Assembly (NCBI RefSeq): GCF_900545795.1
Contig: NZ_URAR01000002.1
Coordinates: 1 to 64,000, forward strand
Direction of reading: 5' to 3'
Length of the DNA: 64,000 nucleotides
Source: an uncultured Veillonella sp.
GTDB taxonomy: Bacteria; Bacillota; Negativicutes; Veillonellales; Veillonellaceae
Of this stretch, positions 16,942 through 25,339 are shown one piece after another. A program made the position numbers and the translations under genes. The number at the start of each line of letters is the position of its first letter. The first letter of the stretch is position 1. Under the pieces are notes generated by a model. The model did no database searches, had not been told where the DNA came from, and saw only the letters and a list, made by a program, of their open reading frames with translations.

Positions 16942-18057
16942 ATGTCTAATACAGCATTTATATGGATAAAGCGCCAAGGTACTAATTTGATGGAGCTTTT
17001 GTCTTCTTTATTTCTACCGATTATTGCACTTCTTGTATCTACAGGGATTTTAAAAGGTATTTTTATCCTATTAACTGTTAATCATTGGGTGACGGTGGAT
17101 TCGAGTACGTATATTATTTTAAATGCCATGAGCGATGGTTTTTTCTACTTTATTCCTGTATTCTTGGCTTATACTGCAGCAAAGCGGTTTCAGGTGGATC
17201 CATTTACATCGATGCTCTTAGCTTGTGTTATTTTATATCCTGATGTGACTAATATGCTAAAAGGCGAAGGTACTGTGGACTTCTTTGGGATTCCCTTGCT
17301 ATCTGTATTATATCCTTCCTCAGTAATTCCCATTTTGTTGGCTGTATATGGTATGAAATATGTGGAAAGGCTTTGTTATAAAATATTTCCAGAGTCTTTA
17401 AAAGGCTTATTTACACCACCAGTTTGTATTATCGTGATGGCTCCCATTACATTGCTCGTTTTGGGACCTTTGGGGAAGGCTATTGGGGGCTATTTAGGGG
17501 CAGGCTACGAAGTGATTTATAACATAAGTCCTTTTATAGCAGGTATCATTGTAGGTATTGTGCAGCCGTTTATTGGCATTCTAGGCCTTCAATGGGGATT
17601 TTTCCCTATCGCTATTAATAATGTAGCTGTTTATGGTTTTGATACATTAATGCCTTTATTTGGCAGTGCTATGTTTGCTCAAGCTGGCGCCGCTTTAGCT
17701 GTGGCTGTGCGAAGTAAAGATAAATTATTTAAATCAGAAGCGTTGTCTGCTTCCATAACGGCACTTTTGGGTGTAACAGAGCCAGCAGTTTTTGGTGTGA
17801 CTTTGCGTTTGAAGAAGCCGCTAGTCTGTGCCTGTGTGGCTGGTGGTATAGGCGGTGCTATTGCAGGATTCTTTAAAGTAAGTGCCGCTGCATTTGCCAT
17901 TCCTGCAGTAACAACTTTGCCCGTGTTTATGGGCCCTTCCTTTACTTGGTATGTTACAGCCTTGGGCGTGAGCTTTACATTAAGTTTTATCTTTACACTC
18001 GTTGTTGGGTTTAAGGATGTAGTTAGTAGTGAAGATAATAGCCTCTCAACAGATTAA
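16942..18057 (+). CDS. EIIC-only PTS-like permease, paralogue 2
   Basis: The 371-residue protein aligns over its whole length with the EIIC at 13594 and shares GVTEPAVFGVTLRLKKPL. The conserved loop histidine is Gln here (Q217 in GLQWGFFPI, against H227 of paralogue 1). No EIIB or EIIA is attached. It is separated from the operon by a terminator and 170 bp of AT-rich DNA, and is followed by its own terminator (18181). Codon use is more host-average than in paralogue 1. The duplication suggests two related substrates or a regulatory copy; this is inference. Confidence 0.8.
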   Translation: MSNTAFIWIKRQGTNLMELLSSLFLPIIALLVSTGILKGIFILLTVNHWVTVDSSTYIILNAMSDGFFYFIPVFLAYTAAKRFQVDPFTSMLLACVILYPDVTNMLKGEGTVDFFGIPLLSVLYPSSVIPILLAVYGMKYVERLCYKIFPESLKGLFTPPVCIIVMAPITLLVLGPLGKAIGGYLGAGYEVIYNISPFIAGIIVGIVQPFIGILGLQWGFFPIAINNVAVYGFDTLMPLFGSAMFAQAGAALAVAVRSKDKLFKSEALSASITALLGVTEPAVFGVTLRLKKPLVCACVAGGIGGAIAGFFKVSAAAFAIPAVTTLPVFMGPSFTWYVTALGVSFTLSFIFTLVVGFKDVVSSEDNSLSTD

Positions 18058-18180
18058 ATACAAGAGCAAAGTATGCAGATAGGACATTATGTGTATTATT
18101 ATATTGGCTTAATCGAGCAGAGTTTACTTGTATATTACAAGCTGGTATTTCAATGATACAGATATCTGCTTGAATATAAC

Positions 18181-18212
18181 AAAAGGGTAGAACCTAGGTT
18201 CTACCCTTTTTT
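18181..18212 (+). terminator. terminator between EIIC 2 and pdxS (usable in both directions)
   Basis: AAAAGGGTAGAACC-TA-GGTTCTACCCTTTT is a nearly uninterrupted palindrome with A and T runs on either side. It sits between convergent genes and can serve both. Confidence 0.9.
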
Positions 18213-18292
18213 CATGCCCCTTTACACATCAATTGTATGTTCAAAAAATCAATTTCATATAAATAGGCTATATTTATGAATTTGTCACTATA

Positions 18293-19138
18293 TTAAACAC
18301 CGCGGTTAGCCATGATGATTTCGATTTCATCTTCGTTAATGCCGACCATTGCTTCGCCGAGATCTTCGGAAACCTTGGCGATAATTTCAGGATTCGTATA
18401 ATTTTTTACTGCTTCTACAACAGCTTTGGCTCGTTTTTGTGGATTGCCAGATTTGAAAATGCCACTGCCTACGAATACTCCATCAGCACCAAGGCGTCTC
18501 ATTAAAGCAGCATCAGCTGGTGTAGCTACACCGCCAGCAGAGAAGTTTGGCACGGGAAGTTTACCATGGTCATGCACATATTTAACTAAGTCATAAGGAA
18601 CTTGAAGATCTTTAGCCATTACATAGAGTTCGTCTTCGCGAAGGGCTGTAACAATATTCATCTCCTTGATGATTTGTCGCATGTGAGAGACTGCTTGCAC
18701 CACATCGCCAGTGCCAGCTTCTCCTTTTGTGCGAATCATCTTAGCACCTTCATTGATGCGGCGAAGGGCTTCGCCTAGATTGCGTGCACCGCACACAAAA
18801 GGCGTTTTGAAATCGCGTTTATTTACATGGTAAATAGAGTCAGCAGGGGATAATACTTCAGACTCATCGATAAAATCGACCCCAATAGCCTCTAAAATTT
18901 CAGCTTCTACAAAATGGCCTATACGGACTTTGGCCATAACAGGAATTTTGACTGCTTTCATAATTTCGCGAATCATTTTAGGGTCGCTCATGCGTGATAC
19001 ACCACCAGCTGCACGAATATCAGCAGGTACGCGTTCTAGTGCCATCACTGCTACAGCACCGGCTTCTTCTGCAATTTTAGCTTGTTCCACATTGGTTACG
19101 TCCATGATTACGCCACCATTAAATTGTAATGCATCCAT
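18293..19138 (-). CDS. pdxS: pyridoxal 5'-phosphate synthase subunit PdxS
   Basis: The 281-residue barrel protein makes pyridoxal 5'-phosphate from ribose 5-phosphate, glyceraldehyde 3-phosphate and ammonia. Family motifs are GGVIMDV (D13), VMALERVPADIRAAGG, catalytic lysines K70 (VMAKVRIGHF) and K138 (RTKGEAGTG), and SAGGVATPADAALM. The N-terminus is slightly shorter than usual. ATG 19138 has AGGAGG 8 bases upstream. Its glutaminase partner PdxT normally lies directly downstream, but here the next feature is a terminator and a convergent gene, so pdxT is elsewhere or absent. A divergent MocR-type regulator follows upstream. Confidence 0.95.
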   Translation of the reverse strand: MDALQFNGGVIMDVTNVEQAKIAEEAGAVAVMALERVPADIRAAGGVSRMSDPKMIREIMKAVKIPVMAKVRIGHFVEAEILEAIGVDFIDESEVLSPADSIYHVNKRDFKTPFVCGARNLGEALRRINEGAKMIRTKGEAGTGDVVQAVSHMRQIIKEMNIVTALREDELYVMAKDLQVPYDLVKYVHDHGKLPVPNFSAGGVATPADAALMRRLGADGVFVGSGIFKSGNPQKRAKAVVEAVKNYTNPEIIAKVSEDLGEAMVGINEDEIEIIMANRGV

Positions 19139-19448
19139 TATAATAGCCTCCTCTATTAATTTGAATTTGTTGACTTGCTAATAGTATAACTTGTATACTG
19201 TCATTAGAAAAAGAGTCAGAAATTATAAAAGTGATGAGGTCAGTTGGGGCTTGATTAGTTGAAGCTTAATTAGTTGGAAGCTTTATCAGTTGAAGATTGG
19301 TCGGTTAGAAGCTTAATCAGTTGAAGTGTAATCAGGTAAGGTTTGATTAGATGAATGTTATAACTTTAATAGAAATTATAATATTTGAAATGTTAGACAT
19401 TTGAAGCATTAGAGTATTAGAAATATTAGGGATATTTAGGGTGAATAT
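19139..19448. repeat. pdxS/pdxR divergent region with about seven drifted 15-16 bp repeats
   Basis: From 19249 to 19355 the plus strand reads as a run of units close to GCTTAATTAGTTGAA (GCTTGATTAGTTGAA, GCTTAATTAGTTGGAA, GCTTTATCAGTTGAA, GCTTAATCAGTTGAA and weaker copies). They lie in the promoter region between pdxS and the MocR-type gene. MocR/PdxR proteins bind direct repeats, so the array could be an extended operator; equally it may be the same kind of intergenic repeat seen at 42591 and 56968. Confidence 0.7.
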
Positions 19449-20906
19449 ATGGAGTTAATCGCATTACAGAGTAAGTCGCAAGAGCCTTTATATATACAAT
19501 TATATGAAGGAATTAAAGAACGTATCATTACTGGACAAATGAAGGCGAATAGTAAATTGCCATCAAAACGTGAGTTGATGAAAACGTACAATTTGAGTCA
19601 AAATACAGTAGAAAATGCGTTGTTTTTACTGCAAGAGGAAGGTTATATTGAGTCACAAGCTCGTCGTGGCTATTATGTGGCTGATAAGGAATTGTTATAT
19701 AAGGAATCCAGCAAGAAGCGAGCTGTAATGAAAGCAGCTCGAACAGATTTTTTGTATGATTTTACATATTCTGGTGTCGATGTAGACTCTCTTCCAACAA
19801 AAATATTACAAAAGCTGGCTAAGGAAGCCTATGAAGAAGATAGTTTTGACTTTGCCCATTCAGGCTCCGTGCAAGGTTACGAGCCGTTACGGGAGAGTAT
19901 TTGTCAATATTTAGCACAGTCACGAGGCGTTATAGCGCGGCCAGATCAGATTATCATTAGTGCAGGGACTGAGTATTTATTTCACCTTGTATTTAAATTA
20001 TTGCCTCATCAGTTATATGGCATTGAAAATCCTGGCTATAAAATGTTGCAGCAGCTTTTTACTACAAATGAAGTAAAATATTGCCCGATAGGACTTGATG
20101 AGCATGGGATTATGGTCAGAGACTTAGAAGCGCAAGCGGTGCAGGTAGCTTGTATAACGCCATCCCACCAATTTCCTACTGGCCGTATTATGCCAGCTGG
20201 GAGACGGCAAGCGTTACTTAATTGGGTCAATGGCGCAGATGATCGGTATATTATAGAGGACGATTATGATAGCGAGTTTAAATACCAAGGCAGGCCAATT
20301 CTTGCTTTAAAAGCGCGAGACCATTCTCATGAGTCCGGGCGTATTATTTACATGGGGAGTTTTTCTAAATCCATTAGTCCAGCGTTGCGCGTGAGTTATA
20401 TGGTATTGCCCGATCGATTGCTTCGAGTATATAAAGAAAAAATGCCTTATTTTGGTTGTGCCGTAGGCATGATAAGTCAAAAAGTATTGCATAAATTCCT
20501 GGATAAGGGCCATTTTGTAAAGCATCTTAATCGTATGCGCACTGTATATAAGGAGAAAAGGGCCGCCTTAGTTACTGCCCTTCATGAGGAATCTTATAGT
20601 AGGCTTGGTCAGACAGTACAGATAGAAGGGGCTGAAGCAGGACTTCATTTGGTGATTACTATGCCGCAAGCAATGGATGAAGACAAATTTTTAGCGGCTT
20701 GTCATAAGGCATCTATTAAAATATATTCTATGCGAAACTACTTTTTGCCCTCTCACGATTCTAATTTACAAGATAATTTGAATTCGGAAGCTTCTCATAG
20801 CCATATGGGGCCTACTTTTGTTTTAGGCTATGCGAGTTTGACTCATAGTGACATACGAGACGGTGTAGCTTTGTTGATGAAATGTGCGGCATCGGCTATG
20901 TTATAG
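19449..20906 (+). CDS. pdxR: MocR/PdxR-type regulator (GntR HTH fused to an aminotransferase fold)
   Basis: The 485-residue protein has a GntR winged helix (residues about 10-75; LPSKRELMKTYNLSQNTVE) and a type I PLP-fold aminotransferase-like domain (about 110-480) with the PLP lysine in MGSFSKSISPALR. Such proteins sense PLP or related vitamers. Because it is divergent from pdxS, a role as PdxR, controlling PLP synthesis, is the best assignment. GGGTGAAT precedes ATG 19449 only weakly. A repeat array lies in the shared promoter. It is followed by a 395-bp gene-free, AT-rich stretch. Confidence 0.85.
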   Translation: MELIALQSKSQEPLYIQLYEGIKERIITGQMKANSKLPSKRELMKTYNLSQNTVENALFLLQEEGYIESQARRGYYVADKELLYKESSKKRAVMKAARTDFLYDFTYSGVDVDSLPTKILQKLAKEAYEEDSFDFAHSGSVQGYEPLRESICQYLAQSRGVIARPDQIIISAGTEYLFHLVFKLLPHQLYGIENPGYKMLQQLFTTNEVKYCPIGLDEHGIMVRDLEAQAVQVACITPSHQFPTGRIMPAGRRQALLNWVNGADDRYIIEDDYDSEFKYQGRPILALKARDHSHESGRIIYMGSFSKSISPALRVSYMVLPDRLLRVYKEKMPYFGCAVGMISQKVLHKFLDKGHFVKHLNRMRTVYKEKRAALVTALHEESYSRLGQTVQIEGAEAGLHLVITMPQAMDEDKFLAACHKASIKIYSMRNYFLPSHDSNLQDNLNSEASHSHMGPTFVLGYASLTHSDIRDGVALLMKCAASAML

Positions 20907-21301
20907 AGGCGAAGTATAGGTAGGCGAATACGTGTAAGTAGCAAGTAATGAGTAATGAGCAGTGAGTAATAATTAATGATAAATAAATAATTAAGCAAGT
21001 AATTAGTAATAAACAATTAAGTAAGTAATGAGTAATGGACTCCTGTTTAATCTTTTATACATAAAAAATAAGTAGAGAGAGCAGACAATATAAAGGGGAT
21101 AGATAAGATAAAGAGGAATAGATAAAAAAAGGAAAAAGAAATAGGACAAAGAAACAGATAATAAAAGAAATAAATAAATAATAAAAGAAATAAATAATAA
21201 AAAGAGGCCTGACCAAAAGTCAGACCTCTTTTTGTTAAATTTAGATATCTTGTATAGAGTTGCCTATCCTATATAGAGCAGTTCGAATCACCTTTAATAT
21301 A
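20907..21301. other. AT-rich intergenic region with drifted repeats and a terminator
   Basis: Between 20930 and 21040 units close to AAGTAATGAGTAATGAG recur with drift; to the right the sequence becomes A/T-rich with repeated AATAAATAA. No gene or promoter of good quality is visible. A bidirectional terminator is at 21199-21233. Confidence 0.5.
21199..21233. terminator. terminator between pdxR and the NCS2 permease
   Basis: AAAAAGAGG and CCTCTTTTT enclose CTGAC/GTCAG with one mismatch and a short loop. It lies about 70 bp past the minus-strand permease stop and can also stop plus-strand transcripts. Confidence 0.8.
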
Positions 21302-22669
21302 TTAGTACCAAATGTAACGAATCAATACGATGATGGCTAATGGGTACATAATCCAATGTACTTCTTTGGAGCGACCAGCGATGATTTTTAAAAGTGGGTA
21401 CATAATAAGGCCAGCAGCTACGCCATTAGCGATGCTGTAAGTGAAAGGCATAAGAGCGATAACTACAAAGCTAGGGAAGGCTTCTGTCCAATCGGAGAAG
21501 TCGATGTCGCGGATTGGTTCCATCATGAGTGCCCCTACAAGGATTAGAATTGGTGCAGTTGCACAGTTTGGCACTAAAGTGATTAATGGTGCAAAGAATA
21601 AAGACAAGATAAATAACACACCACAAGTTACAGCTGTTAAACCAGTACGTCCGCCAGCACCAACACCAGCAGCACTTTCTACGAATGCTGTAATGGTGCT
21701 CGCCCCGAGTACAGCACCAAAGCTTACGCCTAAGGCATCTACTGTCATGGCTTTGCCAAGACCAGGGAATTTGCCTTCTTTAGGATTGGCAATACCTGCT
21801 TTAGTGGCAGTACCGATTAAAGTGCCCATAGAGTCAAATAATTCCACGAAGGTAAAGGAGAAAATAATCGTTACTAGACCTAAATGCATGGCGCTACCAA
21901 TATCGAGTTGGAAGAAAGCAGCCTTGCTAAAATCAGGAATAGACATAATAGTAAAATGCTCAGGTAATTGGGCATTACCAGTGATATAAGCTAAAATAGT
22001 TGTTACTACGGCACCGATAATAAAAGAACCTTGAATATTGCGCGCCATAAGTACAGCAGTAAATAAAAGACCAAATAAAGCAAGGGCTACTTGTGGATCC
22101 ATGAGATTACCTAAGGTTAAGATAGTCTCGGAGGCACCAGGAGCGCCATGACCATTTGCTTCCACAACTTTAGCTAATGTATCAGGTTGCAATGATAACG
22201 CCACGGTCATTAGGCCGGATAATTTTAAACCAATAATAGTAATAAATAAGCCGATACCTACAGTGATGGCAATTTTCATGGATGCAGGAATACCCTCTAC
22301 AATGTGTTGGCGGACCGTCGTTAATGTTAAAATTAAGAAAACAATACCAGAAATAAATACGGCGCCTAATGCGACTTGCCAAGGAATGCCCATGCCGAGT
22401 ACAACGGTGAAGGCATAAAAGGCTAAGAGACCTACACCAGGAGCTAAACAGATAGGATAATTAACATATAGCCCCATTACAATGGTTACGATACCGCCGC
22501 CAAGAGCAGTGGCGATTAACACGGCGTCTTTATCCATTCCCGCAATGCCTAAGAGATTAGGTGCGAGGAAGAGAATATAGGCCATGGTGATAAAGGTAGT
22601 AAGACCAGCGATGATCTCTCCTTTAACAGTTGTGTTCCGCTCTTTGAGAGCGAACAGCTTTTCTAACAT
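21302..22669 (-). CDS. NCS2-family purine permease (AzgA/PbuG type)
   Basis: The 455-residue protein has 12-14 hydrophobic segments and the AzgA-branch pattern: it begins ERNTTVKGEIIAGLTTFITM, then GAVLGASTITAFVESAAGVG AGGRTG in the middle. Relatives import adenine, guanine or hypoxanthine by proton symport. It is a single gene on the minus strand with a 310-bp 5' region that contains possible RNA structure (22683-22760) but no recognisable purine riboswitch. ATG 22669 has AGGAGG. Substrate within the purines is not distinguished. Confidence 0.88.
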   Translation of the reverse strand: MLEKLFALKERNTTVKGEIIAGLTTFITMAYILFLAPNLLGIAGMDKDAVLIATALGGGIVTIVMGLYVNYPICLAPGVGLLAFYAFTVVLGMGIPWQVALGAVFISGIVFLILTLTTVRQHIVEGIPASMKIAITVGIGLFITIIGLKLSGLMTVALSLQPDTLAKVVEANGHGAPGASETILTLGNLMDPQVALALFGLLFTAVLMARNIQGSFIIGAVVTTILAYITGNAQLPEHFTIMSIPDFSKAAFFQLDIGSAMHLGLVTIIFSFTFVELFDSMGTLIGTATKAGIANPKEGKFPGLGKAMTVDALGVSFGAVLGASTITAFVESAAGVGAGGRTGLTAVTCGVLFILSLFFAPLITLVPNCATAPILILVGALMMEPIRDIDFSDWTEAFPSFVVIALMPFTYSIANGVAAGLIMYPLLKIIAGRSKEVHWIMYPLAIIVLIRYIWY

Positions 22670-22682
22670 ATGAACCTCCTCA

Positions 22683-22760
22683 ATTCAAATACAGTTCCCA
22701 ATTACTTGGATTTGAACTACTTTTTGTAAGGCTAAATGGCTAGTTTACTGCCATCTGCCC
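22683..22760 (-). promoter_or_regulatory. possible structured leader of the purine permease mRNA
   Basis: The 5' leader contains overlapping inverted repeats: ATTCAAAT (22683-22690) with ATTTGAA (22710-22716); within it AGTTC (22693-22697) with GAACT (22714-22718) and CCAA with TTGG. The outer and inner stems compete. No purine riboswitch consensus is recognisable. It may be an attenuation-like element or chance. Confidence 0.3.
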
Positions 22761-22932
22761 TATATATAAAATGACATAAAAATAAGTTCAACCCTATTTT
22801 ATCATGTAGAATTATAAAAGGGGAGAGCCAAGGGCTCGAAGTTGAATGAATTTTATGCAATCTATAGTTGAAAATTAAGAAAGGACAAAACTTCAGATGT
22901 GAAATTCCCCTCTATGATGTGCTTGCCACCTA

Positions 22933-22941
22933 TGTTATAAT
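22933..22941 (+). promoter_or_regulatory. extended -10 promoter of the Rrf2-type regulator
   Basis: TGTTATAAT is an extended -10 element (TGnTATAAT) 40 bp upstream of ATG 22983; the -35 position has no good match, which is common for extended -10 promoters. Confidence 0.55.
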
Positions 22942-22982
22942 AACTTTAAGGTAATTCCTACTGTGAAAGAGGTATATGAAAA

Positions 22983-23399
22983 ATGAAGATTTCAACTAAG
23001 GGCCGTTATGCTTTGCGCGTATTAGTTGACTTAGCGGAAAACGGTAATAATAAAAATGTGTCAATTCGAGAAATTGCCGAGCGGCAACGAATTTCAGACA
23101 AATATTTAGAAGGCATTGTAGCGCGTTTAAGTGCTGCAGGTTATGTAAAAAGTGTGCGCGGCAAATATGGTGGCTATCGCTTAACAAAAGATCCTAAAGA
23201 CTATACAGTGTACGATATTTTAAGTGCTGCAGAAGATTCCATAGCACTCGTAGCTTGTCTTGAAGATGAAGTTAACCAATGCCCTCGCAGCAAAACCTGT
23301 ATGACTTTACCTTTGTGGGAGCATATGCAAGCACAGTTTAAAGAATACATGACAGGTGTTACATTACAAGATGTGTTAGACAAAAAGTTTGATATGTAA
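22983..23399 (+). CDS. Rrf2-family regulator, IscR-like
   Basis: The 138-residue protein has the Rrf2 winged helix (STKGRYALRVLVDLA at residues 4-18; KYLEGIVARLSAAGYV) and three cysteines, C92, C100 and C106, in the position where IscR ligates a [2Fe-2S] cluster (E. coli C92, C98, C104), but with spacing C-x7-C-x5-C instead of C-x5-C-x5-C. An Fe-S or redox sensing role is therefore likely, though cysteine-metabolism regulators such as CymR belong to the same family. No isc or suf genes are next to it. The gene is monocistronic and followed by a MarR-family unit. Ribosome binding site AAGAGG precedes ATG 22983. Confidence 0.85.
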   Translation: MKISTKGRYALRVLVDLAENGNNKNVSIREIAERQRISDKYLEGIVARLSAAGYVKSVRGKYGGYRLTKDPKDYTVYDILSAAEDSIALVACLEDEVNQCPRSKTCMTLPLWEHMQAQFKEYMTGVTLQDVLDKKFDM

Positions 23400-23558
23400 T
23401 TATTAATCTTGCATGAGACGCATTATAGAGCTTTTTGCTTATGATGCGTCTTTATTTTCACAAATATATTGTAAACAAATTAATAGCATGTATTGGTTTT
23501 TTGTTTATTTTATAGTAAAATTAAAGTCTTAGTAAATAGTTTAGAGAGGAGACGGACG

Positions 23559-24017
23559 ATGAACGATATTACTAATAGAGATGATTTAGCTCTACGCAAT
23601 CAATTATGTTTTCCTCTATATGCCTGCGCCAAAGAAATTGTACGGGCGTATCAAACATTATTGGATCCTGTGAATCTAACCTATACACAATACATTGTGA
23701 TGATGGTTATGTGGGAACATAAGGAAATGAATGTAAAATCCTTGGGTGAGTATTTATATCTCGACTCAGGAACATTAACACCTTTACTCCGCAAAATGGA
23801 GGCTAAAGGATTTTTAACACGCACTCGTTCGAAAGAGGATGAACGAACTGTGATTATTTCCCTTACAAAAACAGGGGAAGCCTTAAAGGAGCAAGTAGCT
23901 CATGTGCCAGGTGAAATGGCAAATATTGTAGAAATTACTGAAGATGAGTATCAAGTGATGTACAAATTATTGTATAAAATGCTCGCGCGTTTAACTGGGC
24001 GTGCACAAAAAGTTTAG
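23559..24017 (+). CDS. MarR/OhrR-like redox regulator
   Basis: The 152-residue winged-helix protein has the MarR fold (LTYTQYIVMMVMWEH, LYLDSGTLTPLLRKMEAKGF). The N-terminal LRNQLCFPLYACAKEI resembles OhrR, whose reactive cysteine sits in the matching CFALYAASR segment; C17 is the candidate sensor. ATG 23559 is chosen for AGAGGAG at 23546-23552; a longer frame from 23493 has no ribosome binding site. The next gene, an MFS transporter, starts 42 bp downstream, then a fused MsrAB, so the group looks like a peroxide or oxidant-response operon controlled by this repressor. Confidence 0.85.
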   Translation: MNDITNRDDLALRNQLCFPLYACAKEIVRAYQTLLDPVNLTYTQYIVMMVMWEHKEMNVKSLGEYLYLDSGTLTPLLRKMEAKGFLTRTRSKEDERTVIISLTKTGEALKEQVAHVPGEMANIVEITEDEYQVMYKLLYKMLARLTGRAQKV

Positions 24018-24059
24018 GGACTTAGGAACTCTCTTCGATTGTAAGAAAGAAGGTATAGA

Positions 24060-25274
24060 GTGACAACGACTAATACGATGGGTGGTATGAGGAATGTATG
24101 GATTCTAACAGCCTGTATGACATCCTTAGCGATTTGTTATACCATGTTAGTACCATTCTTACCTTTGTACTTATTAGAATTAGGTGTAAGTGAAGACAAT
24201 GTCGCTATGTGGTCGGGGGTAGTATTCTCCATTACCTTTTTAGTGGCTGGGATAATGGCTCCTATTTGGGGCCGTATGGCTGACACGAAGGGCAAGAAAA
24301 TCATGGCCATTCGGGCCGGTATTTTCATCGGTATTGCCTATGCTTTGACTGGCTTTGTAGAGACTCCTTGGGAGCTCTTTGCAACGCGGGCACTCATGGG
24401 CTTTGCCAATGGTTTTATGCCAGCGGCCATGACGATGGTATCTTTAAGTGTGCCAAAGGAAAAAACGGGCACTGCGTTGGGTATTTTCCAGACAGGCCTT
24501 ATTATCGGCAATGTTATTGGGCCATCCTTAGGTGGCATGATCGAAGCTGTAGTGGGCATGCGTCCTGTATTTGTTATTGCCGGCGTGGTACTATTTATTG
24601 CCAGTGCGGTGGTCTATTTCTTTGTTAAAGAGCCTGAAATCCAGGATGCACCATCAGTGGAAACATCGTCCTTTAAGGAGGATTGGGCCTTTGTAAAATC
24701 ACGTCCTGTATTAGTAGATTTGCTTTGGTTATATTTTATTATGCAGGCCGCGATCTTAATGTTACAGCCAATTTTGGCTCTCTATGTAGGCCATATGCAA
24801 GGCACTATGGAAGGGGCTGCCCTATTATCCGGTATGATTCTTAGTATTGGTGGTATAGCCGGTGCTATTACTACTAATATTTGGTCTTTCTTCGGACAGA
24901 AAAAAGGCTATTTTAGAGCGGTGTTTTTCGCGCTTTGCGGTACAGGTTTATTCTTATTGATGCAAAGCTTCCCGCTTGGCATTATGTGGTTTGGTAGCTT
25001 ACAAGTACTAGTAGGCTGCTTTATTGTAGGGGTAAATCCTTTGTTAAGTGCCGCCGTAGCACATTATACAGAGCCATCATTTAGAGGCCGCGTCTTTGGG
25101 ATGACGACTACGGCCAACCAGTTTGGCTGTATGGTAGGACCATTATTTGCTAGTGGTGTTACTACGATGTTCGGTATTCGCTATGTATTTTTAATTACTG
25201 GCGTTTTATTGATGGTAGTGGCTTGGCTAGTGTATAAGCGCCGGGTTCGTACTAGTAGTGAAGCTGTAGCATAG
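24060..25274 (+). CDS. MFS multidrug-type efflux transporter
   Basis: The 404-residue protein has 12 hydrophobic segments and the MFS motif A-like loop GRMADTKGKKIMAIRAG (residues about 76-93). Two six-helix halves are separated by a charged loop near residue 200. It starts with GTG 24060 behind AAGAAGG. Downstream of an OhrR-like MarR gene and upstream of MsrAB, efflux of toxic compounds is a reasonable role; substrates are not predictable. Confidence 0.8.
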   Translation: MTTTNTMGGMRNVWILTACMTSLAICYTMLVPFLPLYLLELGVSEDNVAMWSGVVFSITFLVAGIMAPIWGRMADTKGKKIMAIRAGIFIGIAYALTGFVETPWELFATRALMGFANGFMPAAMTMVSLSVPKEKTGTALGIFQTGLIIGNVIGPSLGGMIEAVVGMRPVFVIAGVVLFIASAVVYFFVKEPEIQDAPSVETSSFKEDWAFVKSRPVLVDLLWLYFIMQAAILMLQPILALYVGHMQGTMEGAALLSGMILSIGGIAGAITTNIWSFFGQKKGYFRAVFFALCGTGLFLLMQSFPLGIMWFGSLQVLVGCFIVGVNPLLSAAVAHYTEPSFRGRVFGMTTTANQFGCMVGPLFASGVTTMFGIRYVFLITGVLLMVVAWLVYKRRVRTSSEAVA

Positions 25275-25339
25275 AGCTAAAAGAGCAAATTAAATGAGTA
25301 AAAAAAGAGAAATAATTTGAGAGCATAAGGAGGTTTCAA

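Noticed and set aside
22670..22982. Purine or xanthine riboswitch upstream of the purine permease
   Set aside because: No three-way junction aptamer core could be matched; only generic hairpins are present.
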